NCBI RefSeq assembly: GCF_016428595.1
Contig: NZ_JAELVQ010000028.1
Coordinates: 1 to 44,644 of the forward strand
Source: Snuella sedimenti
GTDB lineage: Bacteria > Bacteroidota > Bacteroidia > Flavobacteriales > Flavobacteriaceae
DNA: 44,644 bases
Direction of reading: 5' to 3'
The first letter of the stretch is position 1; every line of letters begins with the position of its first letter. The position numbers were made by a program, and so were the translations under genes. Shown here piece after piece: positions 7,259 to 15,583 of this stretch. The notes below the pieces were generated by a model. The model was not told the DNA's origin, made no database searches, and saw nothing but the letters and a program-made list of their open reading frames with translations.

Positions 7259-8523
7259 TCTTCCCTTTCGTGTGCTTCGATATCTTTGGTAAGGTCTAAT
7301 TTCCTAAACGAAGGAGACACAATACCAGTAGTAATTACCGTTAACAAAGTCATTGTCCCTCCAAAAACTACGGCTGTGACAGTTCCCATTAATTTTGCCG
7401 TTACCCCACTTTCAAAAGCACCTAGCTCGTTAGAGGATCCGACAAACATAGAATTAACCGAAGCCACTCGCCCACGCATATGATCGGGGGTTTTAATCTG
7501 TAAAATTGTTTGTCTTATGACCATCGACACCCCATCTGTAACACCACTAAAGAACAAGGCCAATAGCGATATCCAAAATACAGAAGACAATCCAAAAACG
7601 ATAATACAAATACCAAACCCAAAAATAGCCAGCAATAATTTCATTCCTGCATGTTTACTAATTGGTAAGTAGGCCGTAACCAACATCGTTAAAAACGCAC
7701 CAACAGCAGGTGCTGCACGTAATACACCAAACCCCTCGCTTCCTACTTTTAATATATCTTGAGCAAAAACCGGCAATAGCGCAATAGCACCTCCAAATAA
7801 AACAGCAACCATGTCTAAGGTCATAGCGCCCAGAATAGCTTTTGTTTTAAATACAAACCGTACACCCGCCTTTAAACTTTCTACTACAGGTTCTCCTATT
7901 TTAGGGTTTAAAATGGGTTTCCGCTTAATCTGAAATAAAATAACCAGAGCTAAAATTACCAACCCAAAAACGATACAAAGCGACCAATGAACCCCTAACC
8001 AACTAATAAAAAAACCGCCAAAAGCGGGTCCTAATACAGAAGCCATTTGCCAGGTAGAACTATTCCACGTAGCAGCATTGGGGTACACTTTTTTAGGCAC
8101 TATTAAAGCCACTAGAGAAAAAATGGTCGGCCCAAAAAAAGATCTTAAAAACCCGCCAAAGAAAACTAAAGCATAAATGCCATACAATATGGTTTTACTA
8201 TGCCAATCGCTTACTAAAACAGGCCAAGTAAGCAAAAATAATCCCATGCTAATTAGCGAAAAAGCCGCAATACACCAAGCAAGTAAATTCCGTTTTTCTT
8301 TTTGATCTACAATATGCCCTGCAAAGAGCGCCATGGTAAATGCCGGTATAATCTCCATTAAGCCAATAATACCCAAAGATAAGGGATCCTTGGTTAAACT
8401 ATACACCTGCCACTCTATAACAATAAACTGCATGGACCAACCAAAAACCAAAACAAAACGCACTAATAAAAAGATATTGAATTCTCTAATACGCAAGGCA
8501 GCATAAGGATCTTTTTTATCCAT
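7255..8523 (-). CDS. MFS transporter (MFS_3 / EntS-like)
   Basis: A 422-residue membrane protein with about 12 helices. It starts DPYAALRIREFNIFLLVRF, followed by WSMQFIVIEWQVYSLTKDP, typical of the enterobactin-exporter-like MFS_3 group. The loop GHIVDQKEKRNLL corresponds to the MFS signature between helices 2 and 3. The probable role is export of a siderophore, drug or metabolite; the substrate is unknown. It is the last gene of a leftward cluster, 47 bp downstream of recJ, and overlaps the 3' end of lpxH by 4 bp. Confidence 0.85.
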   Translation of the reverse strand: MDKKDPYAALRIREFNIFLLVRFVLVFGWSMQFIVIEWQVYSLTKDPLSLGIIGLMEIIPAFTMALFAGHIVDQKEKRNLLAWCIAAFSLISMGLFLLTWPVLVSDWHSKTILYGIYALVFFGGFLRSFFGPTIFSLVALIVPKKVYPNAATWNSSTWQMASVLGPAFGGFFISWLGVHWSLCIVFGLVILALVILFQIKRKPILNPKIGEPVVESLKAGVRFVFKTKAILGAMTLDMVAVLFGGAIALLPVFAQDILKVGSEGFGVLRAAPAVGAFLTMLVTAYLPISKHAGMKLLLAIFGFGICIIVFGLSSVFWISLLALFFSGVTDGVSMVIRQTILQIKTPDHMRGRVASVNSMFVGSSNELGAFESGVTAKLMGTVTAVVFGGTMTLLTVITTGIVSPSFRKLDLTKDIEAHERED

Positions 8524-8570
8524 AATAATTTTCTTGTAAGTCAGGTGTTTTCTATTTACCCTAAACAGAA

Positions 8571-10262
8571 TTATGCTTTAATATCCCTTAGCTTGAGTTG
8601 AAGCGACACATTACCCTGCCATTCATTTTCATCTACCGAATACACTGCTTTAAACGTCTTTTGTCCAGAAATTAAGGGGTATTTTTCTCCCAACCCAAAA
8701 CCGATACAAACAATGGGGTTAGCTTCTGGTTGCGCAACAGTAATTCTTAAATGTGTTTTGTCTTCACCTACACATTTCCCGTAACCCGTATCCCTTAAAT
8801 CTGTTGTTAGAAAAATAGGCGTCATATTACCCGGACCAAAAGGAGCAAACTGTTTTAGGATTCTATAAAACCTTGGTGTGATATCACTTAAATGCAATTC
8901 GGAATCAATCTTTATTTCGGGAGTCAACAACCTTTTATCAATGGTTTTTGAAACGGCATCTTCAAAGGCCTGCTTAAAGGCTTCATAGTTAGACTCCTGT
9001 AGTGTTAGTCCTGCTGCATACTTATGTCCACCAAATTGCTCAATATGCTCACTACAAGCTTCTAAGGCGTTGTATACATCAAACCCGGAAACCGATCGTG
9101 CCGAAGCAGCCAATTTATCACCACTTTTTGTGAACACCAGAGTAGGGCGGTAATAGGTTTCGGTTAATCGAGAAGCCACAATACCAATAACCCCTTTATG
9201 CCAAGTTTCATTATAAACAACCGTAGTAAAACGGTCTTGTTCATTTTGAGCTTCAATTTGTTGAAGTGCTTCTTCTGTAATTTGTTTATCGGTTTCACGC
9301 CTGTCTAAATTATATGCATCTATTTCTGAGGCCAGCTTTCTTGCGGCAGTAATATCGGTCTCCGTTAATAAGGCCACGGCATAATCTCCATGTTTCATGC
9401 GCCCAGCGGCATTGATGCGTGGCGCCACGATAAAAACCACATCGGTAATGGTAAGCGTGTCTTTTTTTATTTGCTCTAAAATAGCATGGATTCCTGGTCT
9501 GGGATTACCATTAATTACCTGTAAACCGAAATAAGCCAATACTCTGTTTTCCCCTGTAATGGGAACGATATCGGCACCAACAGCCGTAGCCACCAGATCT
9601 AAATATTCGATTAGGTCTTCAATTGTTTTACCTTCTTGTAGAGCCAAAGCCTGAATGAGTTTAAAACCCACGCCACAACCACAAAGTTCTTTATATGGAT
9701 AATTACAGTCCGAACGTTTGGGATCTAAAACAGCGACTGCATCGGGAATGGTATCTCCAGGACGGTGGTGGTCGCAAATAATAAAATCGATGCCCTTTTC
9801 TTTAGCGTATGCAACTTTATCGATAGCCTTTATACCACAGTCTAATGCAACAATGAGCGAAATATCATTATCCGAAGCAAAATCAATACCTTTATATGAT
9901 ATTCCGTAACCCTCTTCGTAGCGATCGGGAATGTACGTCGTCACCTTATCTGTTCTGGTTTTTAAATAAGAAGCCATTAAAGCTACAGATGTAGTGCCAT
10001 CTACATCATAATCGCCATAAACCATAATGTTTTCATCATTGGCAAGAGCACGTTCAATCCGTGTTGCAGCCTTATCCATATCCTGCATTAAAAACGGATC
10101 GTGCAAATGTTCTAAACGCGGCCTAAAAAATGCCTTGGCATCTTCATAAGTTTCAATACCACGCTGTAACAATAAGTTTGCTATACCAGCCTCAACTTGG
10201 AGTGCATTCTGCAACGCGTTTATCTTTTGTGTATCTGGCTTTGGTTTAAGCGTCCAACGCAT
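8571..10262 (-). CDS. recJ: Single-stranded-DNA-specific exonuclease RecJ
   Basis: A 563-residue DHH-superfamily nuclease. Motif I is MVYGDYDVDGTTSVAL (near residue 80), motif III is FIICDHHRPGD (about 160-170), with DCGIK between them. The DHHA1 part carries HKGVIGIVASRL and the GGH-type loop EQFGGHKYAAGL. The C-terminal OB-like domain (from about 460) binds DNA. RecJ degrades ssDNA 5' to 3' in recombination and mismatch or base-excision repair. It lies 3 bp after the PNGase F-like gene, so they are likely in one transcript. All motifs are intact and length is normal for the phylum. Confidence 0.95.
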   Translation of the reverse strand: MRWTLKPKPDTQKINALQNALQVEAGIANLLLQRGIETYEDAKAFFRPRLEHLHDPFLMQDMDKAATRIERALANDENIMVYGDYDVDGTTSVALMASYLKTRTDKVTTYIPDRYEEGYGISYKGIDFASDNDISLIVALDCGIKAIDKVAYAKEKGIDFIICDHHRPGDTIPDAVAVLDPKRSDCNYPYKELCGCGVGFKLIQALALQEGKTIEDLIEYLDLVATAVGADIVPITGENRVLAYFGLQVINGNPRPGIHAILEQIKKDTLTITDVVFIVAPRINAAGRMKHGDYAVALLTETDITAARKLASEIDAYNLDRRETDKQITEEALQQIEAQNEQDRFTTVVYNETWHKGVIGIVASRLTETYYRPTLVFTKSGDKLAASARSVSGFDVYNALEACSEHIEQFGGHKYAAGLTLQESNYEAFKQAFEDAVSKTIDKRLLTPEIKIDSELHLSDITPRFYRILKQFAPFGPGNMTPIFLTTDLRDTGYGKCVGEDKTHLRITVAQPEANPIVCIGFGLGEKYPLISGQKTFKAVYSVDENEWQGNVSLQLKLRDIKA

Positions 10263-10265
10263 AGA

Positions 10266-12179
10266 TTATTCTTTTAATCGTATTCTGTTTTTATACACTT
10301 CCTTCTCGTTCATAAACACCTTGATATAATAGCGTTTTTTTGGCAAATACGATAAATTATAAGTAAGCGGGCCTTTGCTAAAATTATTGTATGTATGTGT
10401 CTCCAAGACAATACTTTCATCTTCTTGGTCTACGATAAGTACTTTTACATTCGCCAATTCATTACAAAAATAATCGAGTGTAATAGGCCCATTAGTGCGC
10501 GCTGGAAAAACAGCTACAGAAGGTGCGTTGTCCAACTCGTAAAGCATATCATTTCGTACCGCAAAATTATAATTGATGTGGCTACCAAAGTCAGATTTAA
10601 ACTGCTTAATGGCCATACCAAGGGAATCCAGCAGTTTAACTTCGCCGCGTCCGTCTTTGGCCTTAAACCAAAATTCCAAACCATCACCTTTGGTATCATT
10701 AAACTTAAAATTATAATTGCCCGGTTTCAAGGTAATTGTATCTTGGTAGACCGTACCAGGCTTCATATTAGTACTGTCCTTAGCAAAAGCGAGCTCTCCA
10801 AAACTATTTTGGATACGATACGTGTTTTGACCAGGTTTATTATTGGTTTTGTAATATACGACTATCGTTTCTGGTAATATATCTGGGCGTTCGTAGTCTG
10901 ATTCCAATGTATTATCTGTCTTAAAAGCATCTTTTTTTCCATTAGGCCTAGAAAGTGCAACATGAAACTTTGCCTGTGCTTTTTTACTGAACACTTCGGT
11001 AGGCAATGTTATGGCTGCCATGTCTCCAAAATTAATGTGCCCCGTCCATTGGTGTTTTTGAGGTTTTTCACCTTCAATAAAATAAGTAATGGCCATTTTC
11101 TTTAATGGCTTACTGCCATTGTTCTTTACCGTTATTACTGGCAACCCACCAAAAGGATTCTTTCTACTGTGTTCTAAACGTGTTGATGGCTGGATAATGT
11201 CAACCAAGGTCACATCATTTTGTGCATTCGGTTTTTCATATTCTATAACAAATGCCGATAGCAGTTCATTTGCACTAGGCTTTTCGGTTTCGTAAGGCTC
11301 CATGTTTATATCGACCGTAAAAGGCTTGCCGGGAGCTGTACTTAATAATACCTCATCGGGTTGTACCAAATATCCGGGACACCAATTGGCCCGATCAAAA
11401 ATCCAAGTCCCAGCTTGTGGAAACAAGGGGTTATCGCCACACTCCATCCACAAATCCTTATGATCCACAACCTCTCCGTTAAATACGATATCACGATACT
11501 TACTACAAAACTCCCCACAGCCATTAGCATCCATACCATGACCTGTTTGATGGATTTTAACCTTAGAGAAATTCGTTTTTGTATTGGCATTAAAAGTTAT
11601 AGGCACCAAATGGTTTTCAATGGGATCGTCTTTGTAACCATATTTAAAGCTCCCGTCATAAACCTTATGAATCGCTAACGGATTGGCTATTGGTGTACCA
11701 TAAGTGATCTCGAAGTCAACAGTAACTTTCCATCCTCGTGTTTTATTGTCTTCATAACCTGTATGGATATAATCAATCTCAACATCATCTCTCAAAATCA
11801 AACTAAAGTCGGTAACATCAACGCGCCACTCAAACCCCCAATCTTTCTGAAAGAAACCACCATAAGGAGTTAACATGCGTGCAATTTCGTAAACAGTCGA
11901 ATCGTTTTTTTGACGTGCTTTTATATGATCGACATAATCCCAATCGGCACAACGCATCTTATCAGGACATTCGAACTTTAAATTTAAAATGATACTGCGT
12001 ATTTCTTTTGACTTTTCTGGAAAAACAGCCAACCTCTTATAGCTGTTACTTCCTTTAGATGGGTCGGTAACAATGGTTTCACCATTATGGGAAACAACAT
12101 GTACTTTTTGCTGTGCATACCCCAGCCATACAAAGCATATACTAAAAACTAAAACACTTAATTTATGCATTCTAAACAA
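10266..12179 (-). CDS. Secreted PNGase F-related amidase
   Basis: A 637-residue protein with a signal peptide (hydrophobic core about residues 6-21, ending GYAQQ). RCADWDYVDHI near residue 80 carries the aspartate that corresponds to the PNGase F nucleophilic site. TGHGMDANGCGEFC and TWIFDRANWCPGY are hallmarks of the C-terminal PNGase F domain. Such enzymes release N-glycans from asparagine. A further ~250 residues contain a CARDB-like stretch and an end (VAVFPARTNGPITLDY through YYIKVFMNEKEVYKNRI) resembling a diverged type IX secretion tail; this last point is inference. ATG at codon 4 (MHKLSVLV) is an alternative start. It sits 5 bp after osmC and 3 bp before recJ. Confidence 0.8.
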   Translation of the reverse strand: MFRMHKLSVLVFSICFVWLGYAQQKVHVVSHNGETIVTDPSKGSNSYKRLAVFPEKSKEIRSIILNLKFECPDKMRCADWDYVDHIKARQKNDSTVYEIARMLTPYGGFFQKDWGFEWRVDVTDFSLILRDDVEIDYIHTGYEDNKTRGWKVTVDFEITYGTPIANPLAIHKVYDGSFKYGYKDDPIENHLVPITFNANTKTNFSKVKIHQTGHGMDANGCGEFCSKYRDIVFNGEVVDHKDLWMECGDNPLFPQAGTWIFDRANWCPGYLVQPDEVLLSTAPGKPFTVDINMEPYETEKPSANELLSAFVIEYEKPNAQNDVTLVDIIQPSTRLEHSRKNPFGGLPVITVKNNGSKPLKKMAITYFIEGEKPQKHQWTGHINFGDMAAITLPTEVFSKKAQAKFHVALSRPNGKKDAFKTDNTLESDYERPDILPETIVVYYKTNNKPGQNTYRIQNSFGELAFAKDSTNMKPGTVYQDTITLKPGNYNFKFNDTKGDGLEFWFKAKDGRGEVKLLDSLGMAIKQFKSDFGSHINYNFAVRNDMLYELDNAPSVAVFPARTNGPITLDYFCNELANVKVLIVDQEDESIVLETHTYNNFSKGPLTYNLSYLPKKRYYIKVFMNEKEVYKNRIRLKE

Positions 12180-12184
12180 CTTGA

Positions 12185-12604
12185 TTACTTATTAAAAAAT
12201 GTATTCACCTGTACATCCGCAAATTTCTGGAACATGGCCATAACACCACAATATTTCTCAACGGATAAGTCTACTGCTTTTTGAAGTTTCTTCTCATTTA
12301 ATGCCGCTCCGTAAAAGTGAAAGTCCATCGTAACTTTATGGTAATATTTTGGATGCTCTTCGGTAAGCTCGGCGGCGATCTCAATATTAAAATCGTCTAC
12401 CTCCAATTTCATTTTTTTTATGAGAGATCCCACATCTATTCCCGAACAACCTGCCAACGCCGACAACATTAACGCTTTAGGACGATATCCTTCTCCATTG
12501 CCATCATTCTCTGGACCTGCATCAATAAACAGATTATGCCCAGATGGATTATTGCTTTCAAACTTCATGTTACCTAACCACTTTGTTGTTATATGATTTG
12601 CCAT
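12185..12604 (-). CDS. OsmC/Ohr-family thiol peroxidase-like protein
   Basis: A 139-residue protein from the ATG at 12604. The two redox cysteines are in LSALAGCSGIDV and VEKYCGVMAMF, as in OsmC/YhfA proteins that reduce organic hydroperoxides. An open frame runs about 100 codons further upstream, but it crosses the promoter region and the opposite-strand gene, so it is not coding. It diverges from an AhpD-like gene, pairing two peroxide-related functions. It heads the leftward cluster osmC - PNGase F-like - recJ - MFS with gaps of only 3-47 bp. Confidence 0.88.
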   Translation of the reverse strand: MANHITTKWLGNMKFESNNPSGHNLFIDAGPENDGNGEGYRPKALMLSALAGCSGIDVGSLIKKMKLEVDDFNIEIAAELTEEHPKYYHKVTMDFHFYGAALNEKKLQKAVDLSVEKYCGVMAMFQKFADVQVNTFFNK

Positions 12605-12644
12605 TTTTATTAAATTATTTTTGTTACTTGTGAATTCAAAAATA
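12597..12644. promoter_or_regulatory. Divergent, overlapping promoters of osmC and the AhpD-like gene
   Basis: The plus strand carries TATTTTTG at 12616-12623 with TTTG at 12597-12600 as a possible -33. The minus strand carries TATTTTTG at 12637-12644. Both match TAnnTTTG. Both predicted transcription starts fall near 12630, so the two polymerases would compete. The plus-strand box overlaps the alternative TTG start of the AhpD-like frame, favouring ATG 12663. Confidence 0.5.
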
Positions 12645-12662
12645 CTACTAAAAAATATAATT

Positions 12663-13253
12663 ATGCCTTTAGTGTCACCTTTATCTGCCGACCACGATTC
12701 AGAAACTAAAAAGCTAGCAGAGTTCTTTAATGAAACTTTAGGGTTCTGTCCTAATTCAGTACTTACCATGCAACACCGACCTGCCATTAGCAAAGCGTTT
12801 ATTAACTTAAACAAAGCCGTTATGACCAACGAAGGCCGGGTAACATCTGCATTAAAACGAATGATTGCCTGGGTTTCGAGCAATGCAACAGGCTGCCGAT
12901 ATTGCCAAGCACATGCCATCCGTGCCGCAGAACGCTATGGCGCCGAGCAGGAACAGTTAGATAACATTTGGGAATACCGCACACACCCATCCTTTAATGA
13001 GGCCGAGCGTGCCGCTTTGGATTTTAGCTTGGCTGCATCTCAGGTTCCTAATGCTGTTGACGATACTATTAAAAGGCGTTTATACAAATACTGGAACGAA
13101 GGCGAAATTGTAGAAATGCTTGGTGTTATTTCGCTTTTTGGCTATTTAAACCGCTGGAACGATAGTATGGGAACTTCTATTGAAGAGGGTGCCGTAGAAA
13201 GTGGAGAGCAATATCTAGGGAAACATGGTTGGGAGAAAGGAAAGCATGAGTAG
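12663..13253 (+). CDS. Carboxymuconolactone decarboxylase / AhpD-like peroxidase-related protein
   Basis: A 196-residue protein from ATG 12663. The AhpD-type active site is seen as TGCRYCQAHAI, with the CxxC pair and the following histidine, in the all-helical CMD fold (TSALKRMIAWVSSNATG before it). Relatives act as alkylhydroperoxidase partners or in gamma-carboxymuconolactone metabolism. The divergent OsmC gene favours a peroxide role. The frame is open to a TTG at 12621, but that codon lies in the predicted -7 box. Length suits the ~200-residue 'peroxidase-related' subfamily. Confidence 0.83.
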   Translation: MPLVSPLSADHDSETKKLAEFFNETLGFCPNSVLTMQHRPAISKAFINLNKAVMTNEGRVTSALKRMIAWVSSNATGCRYCQAHAIRAAERYGAEQEQLDNIWEYRTHPSFNEAERAALDFSLAASQVPNAVDDTIKRRLYKYWNEGEIVEMLGVISLFGYLNRWNDSMGTSIEEGAVESGEQYLGKHGWEKGKHE

Positions 13254-13258
13254 TGCTA

Positions 13259-13516
13259 TGTTATTGCGAATCTTTCGGCTATCGCTCAAGACAGGCTAAA
13301 GTGAAGCAATCTCATGAAACGAGCATTAAGAAATTTTAAAAATTACTTCACAAAAGGAATGTTTAAAATTTTTAATGAGAGAACGAGTGTAAGGAGTGGC
13401 TGCACACGTTCTTAATTTTATAATTACAATAAAATCAATTAATTACTAAAATTTAAACGTGTGAAAACAGAGTTGTATTTAAGAGATTACTTCAGTCGTC
13501 CCTCCTTCGTAATGAC
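13259..13516. repeat. REP-like inverted-repeat pair flanking a structured element
   Basis: The left arm (13259-13313) starts GTTATTGCGAA and ends GAAGCAATCTC. The right arm contains GAGATTACTTC (13483-13493) and ends TTCGTAATGAC. These match as inverted repeats at 10 of 11 and 9 of 11 positions. The motif resembles the widespread Bacteroidota intergenic repeat with GAAGCAATCT and TTCGTAATGACG. Between the arms lies the RNA-like element at 13314-13463. The layout is MITE-like, but target duplications were not identified. Confidence 0.45.
13314..13463 (+). ncRNA. Structured RNA-like element, copy A
   Basis: This aligns over its full length with 20417-20564 upstream of asd. Helix 1 pairs 13324-13340 with 13362-13377 (CATTAA...TTAATG arms with one bulge). 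Helix 2 pairs CACACGTT (13403-13410) with AACGTGTG (13456-13463). Copy B has CATTCGTT with AACGAATG in the same places, so two base pairs are changed with compensation. The first strand also reads as a 33-codon ORF (13314-13415, MKRALRNFKN...). No gene follows on this strand, so a trans-acting RNA, a mobile repeat or a stranded leader are all possible. A link to a named Rfam family (Flavo-1, for example) was not tested. Confidence 0.5.
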
Positions 13517-13518
13517 GG

Positions 13519-14091
13519 CTAATAAATCAACTCTTCTACCTTGCTTCTCAATTTCGGTAAAACCTCTATTTCAAACCAGGGATTTTTACTAAGCCAAAAG
13601 CGATTGCGCGGTGAGGGATGTGGTAAAGGCAAATATTTTGGCAAATAAGTTTTATAATTGCGAACCGTTTCGGTTAAAGTCCGCTTTGCTTTATCTTTTA
13701 AATAATAGTTTTGTGCATACATCCCTATTAAAATGACCAATTCTACTTTTTGTAATGTCTCTAACAATGCTCGATGCCATTGTGGCGCACATTCTGGTCG
13801 TGGTGGTAAATCGCCTGTTTTTCCCTTTCCGGGATAACAAAACCCCATGGGTATAATGGCAAATTTGGTGACATCGTAAAACACTTCGTCTGTAACACCC
13901 AACCACTTGCGTAGTTGTTTGCCGCTGGCATCATCCCATGGAATACCCGAGGCGTGTACTTTTGTTCCCGGTGCTTGACCGATGATCACAATTTTGGATT
14001 CGGGATGTGCCGACATAACCGGTCGTGGTCCTAGCGGCAAATGCTCTTTGCAAATAGTACATTGTTGTATGTCACGTAATAAGCCATCCAT
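13519..14091 (-). CDS. Uracil-DNA glycosylase superfamily protein
   Basis: A 190-residue protein. Motif A is IIGQAPGTKVHASGIPWDD and the DNA-binding loop is LPHPSPRN. The N-terminal QQCTICKEHLPLGPRP and the SGKQLRKWLGV helix match family-4/5-like UDGs of Bacteroidota. It would excise uracil or related bases from DNA. Cysteines C16 and C19 are present, but a full four-cysteine Fe-S set is not obvious, so it may be a cluster-free relative. It is the last gene of the leftward cluster starting at 17954, 21 bp after the alkaline phosphatase. Confidence 0.82.
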   Translation of the reverse strand: MDGLLRDIQQCTICKEHLPLGPRPVMSAHPESKIVIIGQAPGTKVHASGIPWDDASGKQLRKWLGVTDEVFYDVTKFAIIPMGFCYPGKGKTGDLPPRPECAPQWHRALLETLQKVELVILIGMYAQNYYLKDKAKRTLTETVRNYKTYLPKYLPLPHPSPRNRFWLSKNPWFEIEVLPKLRSKVEELIY

Positions 14092-14112
14092 AACAATTAA
14101 ATTAGTTGTCCA

Positions 14113-15213
14113 TTAGTCTCCCCATTGGGTCAAATCAATAATTTTATGGTAAATAGCATTGTTTTCATAAATCCCTTGAAAATTTTCGGCTCCTGGTCCA
14201 TAAGCAAATACAGGTATTAAGGTAGCAGAATGTCCTCCTGTTGAAAAGCTTCCTTTTATTTTATTATAGTTTCCATTTTCTGAAGCAAGTGTATAGCCTC
14301 CAGTTTCATGATCGGCCGTTACAACAACCAGTGTATTGCCGTCCTTCTCTGCGAAATCAAGTACTTCTCCAATAACTTTACTAAAATCTTTTACTTCTTC
14401 AACTATATAATCTGAATCGTTTGCATGGCCTCCCCAATCTATTTGAGATCCTTCTACCATTAAAAAAAAGCCGGCTTTGTTTTTAGACAGGTAATCTAGT
14501 CCCAAATGGGTTGCCTGACTTAAAAAATCGCCGCGTCCTTCACTCATTTTAGGCATACTCTTTGGAGCTAACAAAAACCCGTATTTTTTATTAACATCAA
14601 GGTTTTGTGGTTTATTAAGAGAGACCGTATCGACAACAAATCCATTTTCAGAAAAAGCAGTGCTTAAATCGGCACTGTCCTTACGTTTAAAAAAGAAGTC
14701 GTTACCTGCTCCCGCAAAGAAATCTATCGGTGACTCCGGTAACTGTGCTGCAATTGCTTCTTCCATACTTCTACGTTTAACATGGGCGAAAAAAGAAGCT
14801 GGCGTAGCATGTGTCACAGAAGAGGTGCTAATAACTCCCGTAGCGACTTGATTTTTTGAGGCCTTATCGGTTATTAGTGGTACCGCCAAGGTATCCTGAT
14901 CCACCCCAATAGCACCATTATAGGTTTTTACCCCAGCCGAAAAAGCGGTTGCTCCAGCCGCCGAATCGGTAATCAAATCACTTTGGGAAGATGTTTTAAT
15001 AAAACCTATTTGCTTGAACCGTTCAAAACTGGATGTTTTATTTCCAAAATAAAAACTACTGGAAATCTGAGAGAGTCCCATCCCGTCTCCTATTAACAGG
15101 ATGACATTTTTAGGCTTTTCTACAATCTCTTTTTTTTCTGTTTCTTTAGCTTTGCAAGCCAATATTAATATAGCGATATTTAACAATATTACAGCTATTT
15201 TATAATGCTTCAT
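14113..15213 (-). CDS. Alkaline phosphatase, PhoA family lipoprotein
   Basis: A 366-residue enzyme. The N-terminus has a lipoprotein signal ending LILAC (C20), so it is probably anchored to a periplasmic or outer face. The metal-binding start is LLIGDGMG (D43), the nucleophile is S84 in TDSAAGATAF, and further metal ligands are in ADHETGGYTL and STGGHSATLIP. It releases phosphate from phosphomonoesters. It is slightly shorter than E. coli PhoA, lacking some surface insertions. It lies between HopJ-like and UDG genes in a leftward cluster. No Pho-box can be judged for this phylum. Confidence 0.9.
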   Translation of the reverse strand: MKHYKIAVILLNIAILILACKAKETEKKEIVEKPKNVILLIGDGMGLSQISSSFYFGNKTSSFERFKQIGFIKTSSQSDLITDSAAGATAFSAGVKTYNGAIGVDQDTLAVPLITDKASKNQVATGVISTSSVTHATPASFFAHVKRRSMEEAIAAQLPESPIDFFAGAGNDFFFKRKDSADLSTAFSENGFVVDTVSLNKPQNLDVNKKYGFLLAPKSMPKMSEGRGDFLSQATHLGLDYLSKNKAGFFLMVEGSQIDWGGHANDSDYIVEEVKDFSKVIGEVLDFAEKDGNTLVVVTADHETGGYTLASENGNYNKIKGSFSTGGHSATLIPVFAYGPGAENFQGIYENNAIYHKIIDLTQWGD

Positions 15214-15231
15214 TGTATTATATTTATTCGT

Positions 15232-15576
15232 TTATCGTATGCTAAGGGGTTGTCCTTCAAAAACCAACCCTTCAAAACCGGTTTTCATAAAATTTCTAAT
15301 GTTTTGATGCCCGTTCCCATGGGGGTCTTTTAATACGTCTTCATAATAAAAAGCGCCAAAGCAGGCTAAAGTTTCTTCTTTTGTCAATCCCTGAAGTTTT
15401 GCAAATGCAAACAGTTTGCACGAGCCAGAATTCTCCCCAGCTTTATTTTGCAAGGCTCCATTTTTAAATGCCGTAGGCGTAAATTCGTAAGTAGCGTCAA
15501 TCACCTGCATGGTTTCCGAAAATGCTAATGTTTCAGGCGACTGTTTAAGTTTCTTTTTAAATGTATCTAAAGTCAT
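15232..15576 (-). CDS. HopJ-type III effector family protein
   Basis: A 114-residue soluble protein with the conserved pattern of the HopJ family: YEFTPTAFKNG, NKAGENSGSCKLFAFAKLQGL, CFGAFYYEDVLKDPHGNGHQNIRNFM. The family name comes from a plant-pathogen effector, but most members, including this one, are conserved bacterial housekeeping proteins of unknown function; no secretion role should be inferred. It has a 7-bp gap from the esterase gene and 18 bp to the phosphatase gene, consistent with one transcript. Confidence 0.85.
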   Translation of the reverse strand: MTLDTFKKKLKQSPETLAFSETMQVIDATYEFTPTAFKNGALQNKAGENSGSCKLFAFAKLQGLTKEETLACFGAFYYEDVLKDPHGNGHQNIRNFMKTGFEGLVFEGQPLSIR

Positions 15577-15583
15577 TTTGCTT

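Noticed and set aside
10395-10877. 160-codon ORF on the plus strand opposite the PNGase F-like gene
   Set aside because: It is entirely antisense to a gene with clear family motifs, and no motif or promoter supports it.
12605-12919. Upstream extension of the osmC frame by about 100 codons
   Set aside because: It runs through both predicted promoters and antisense to the AhpD-like gene; OsmC homology starts at the ATG ending at 12604.
15232-15576. HopJ-like gene as evidence of a type III secretion effector
   Set aside because: The family is broadly conserved in non-pathogens, and no secretion genes are present.
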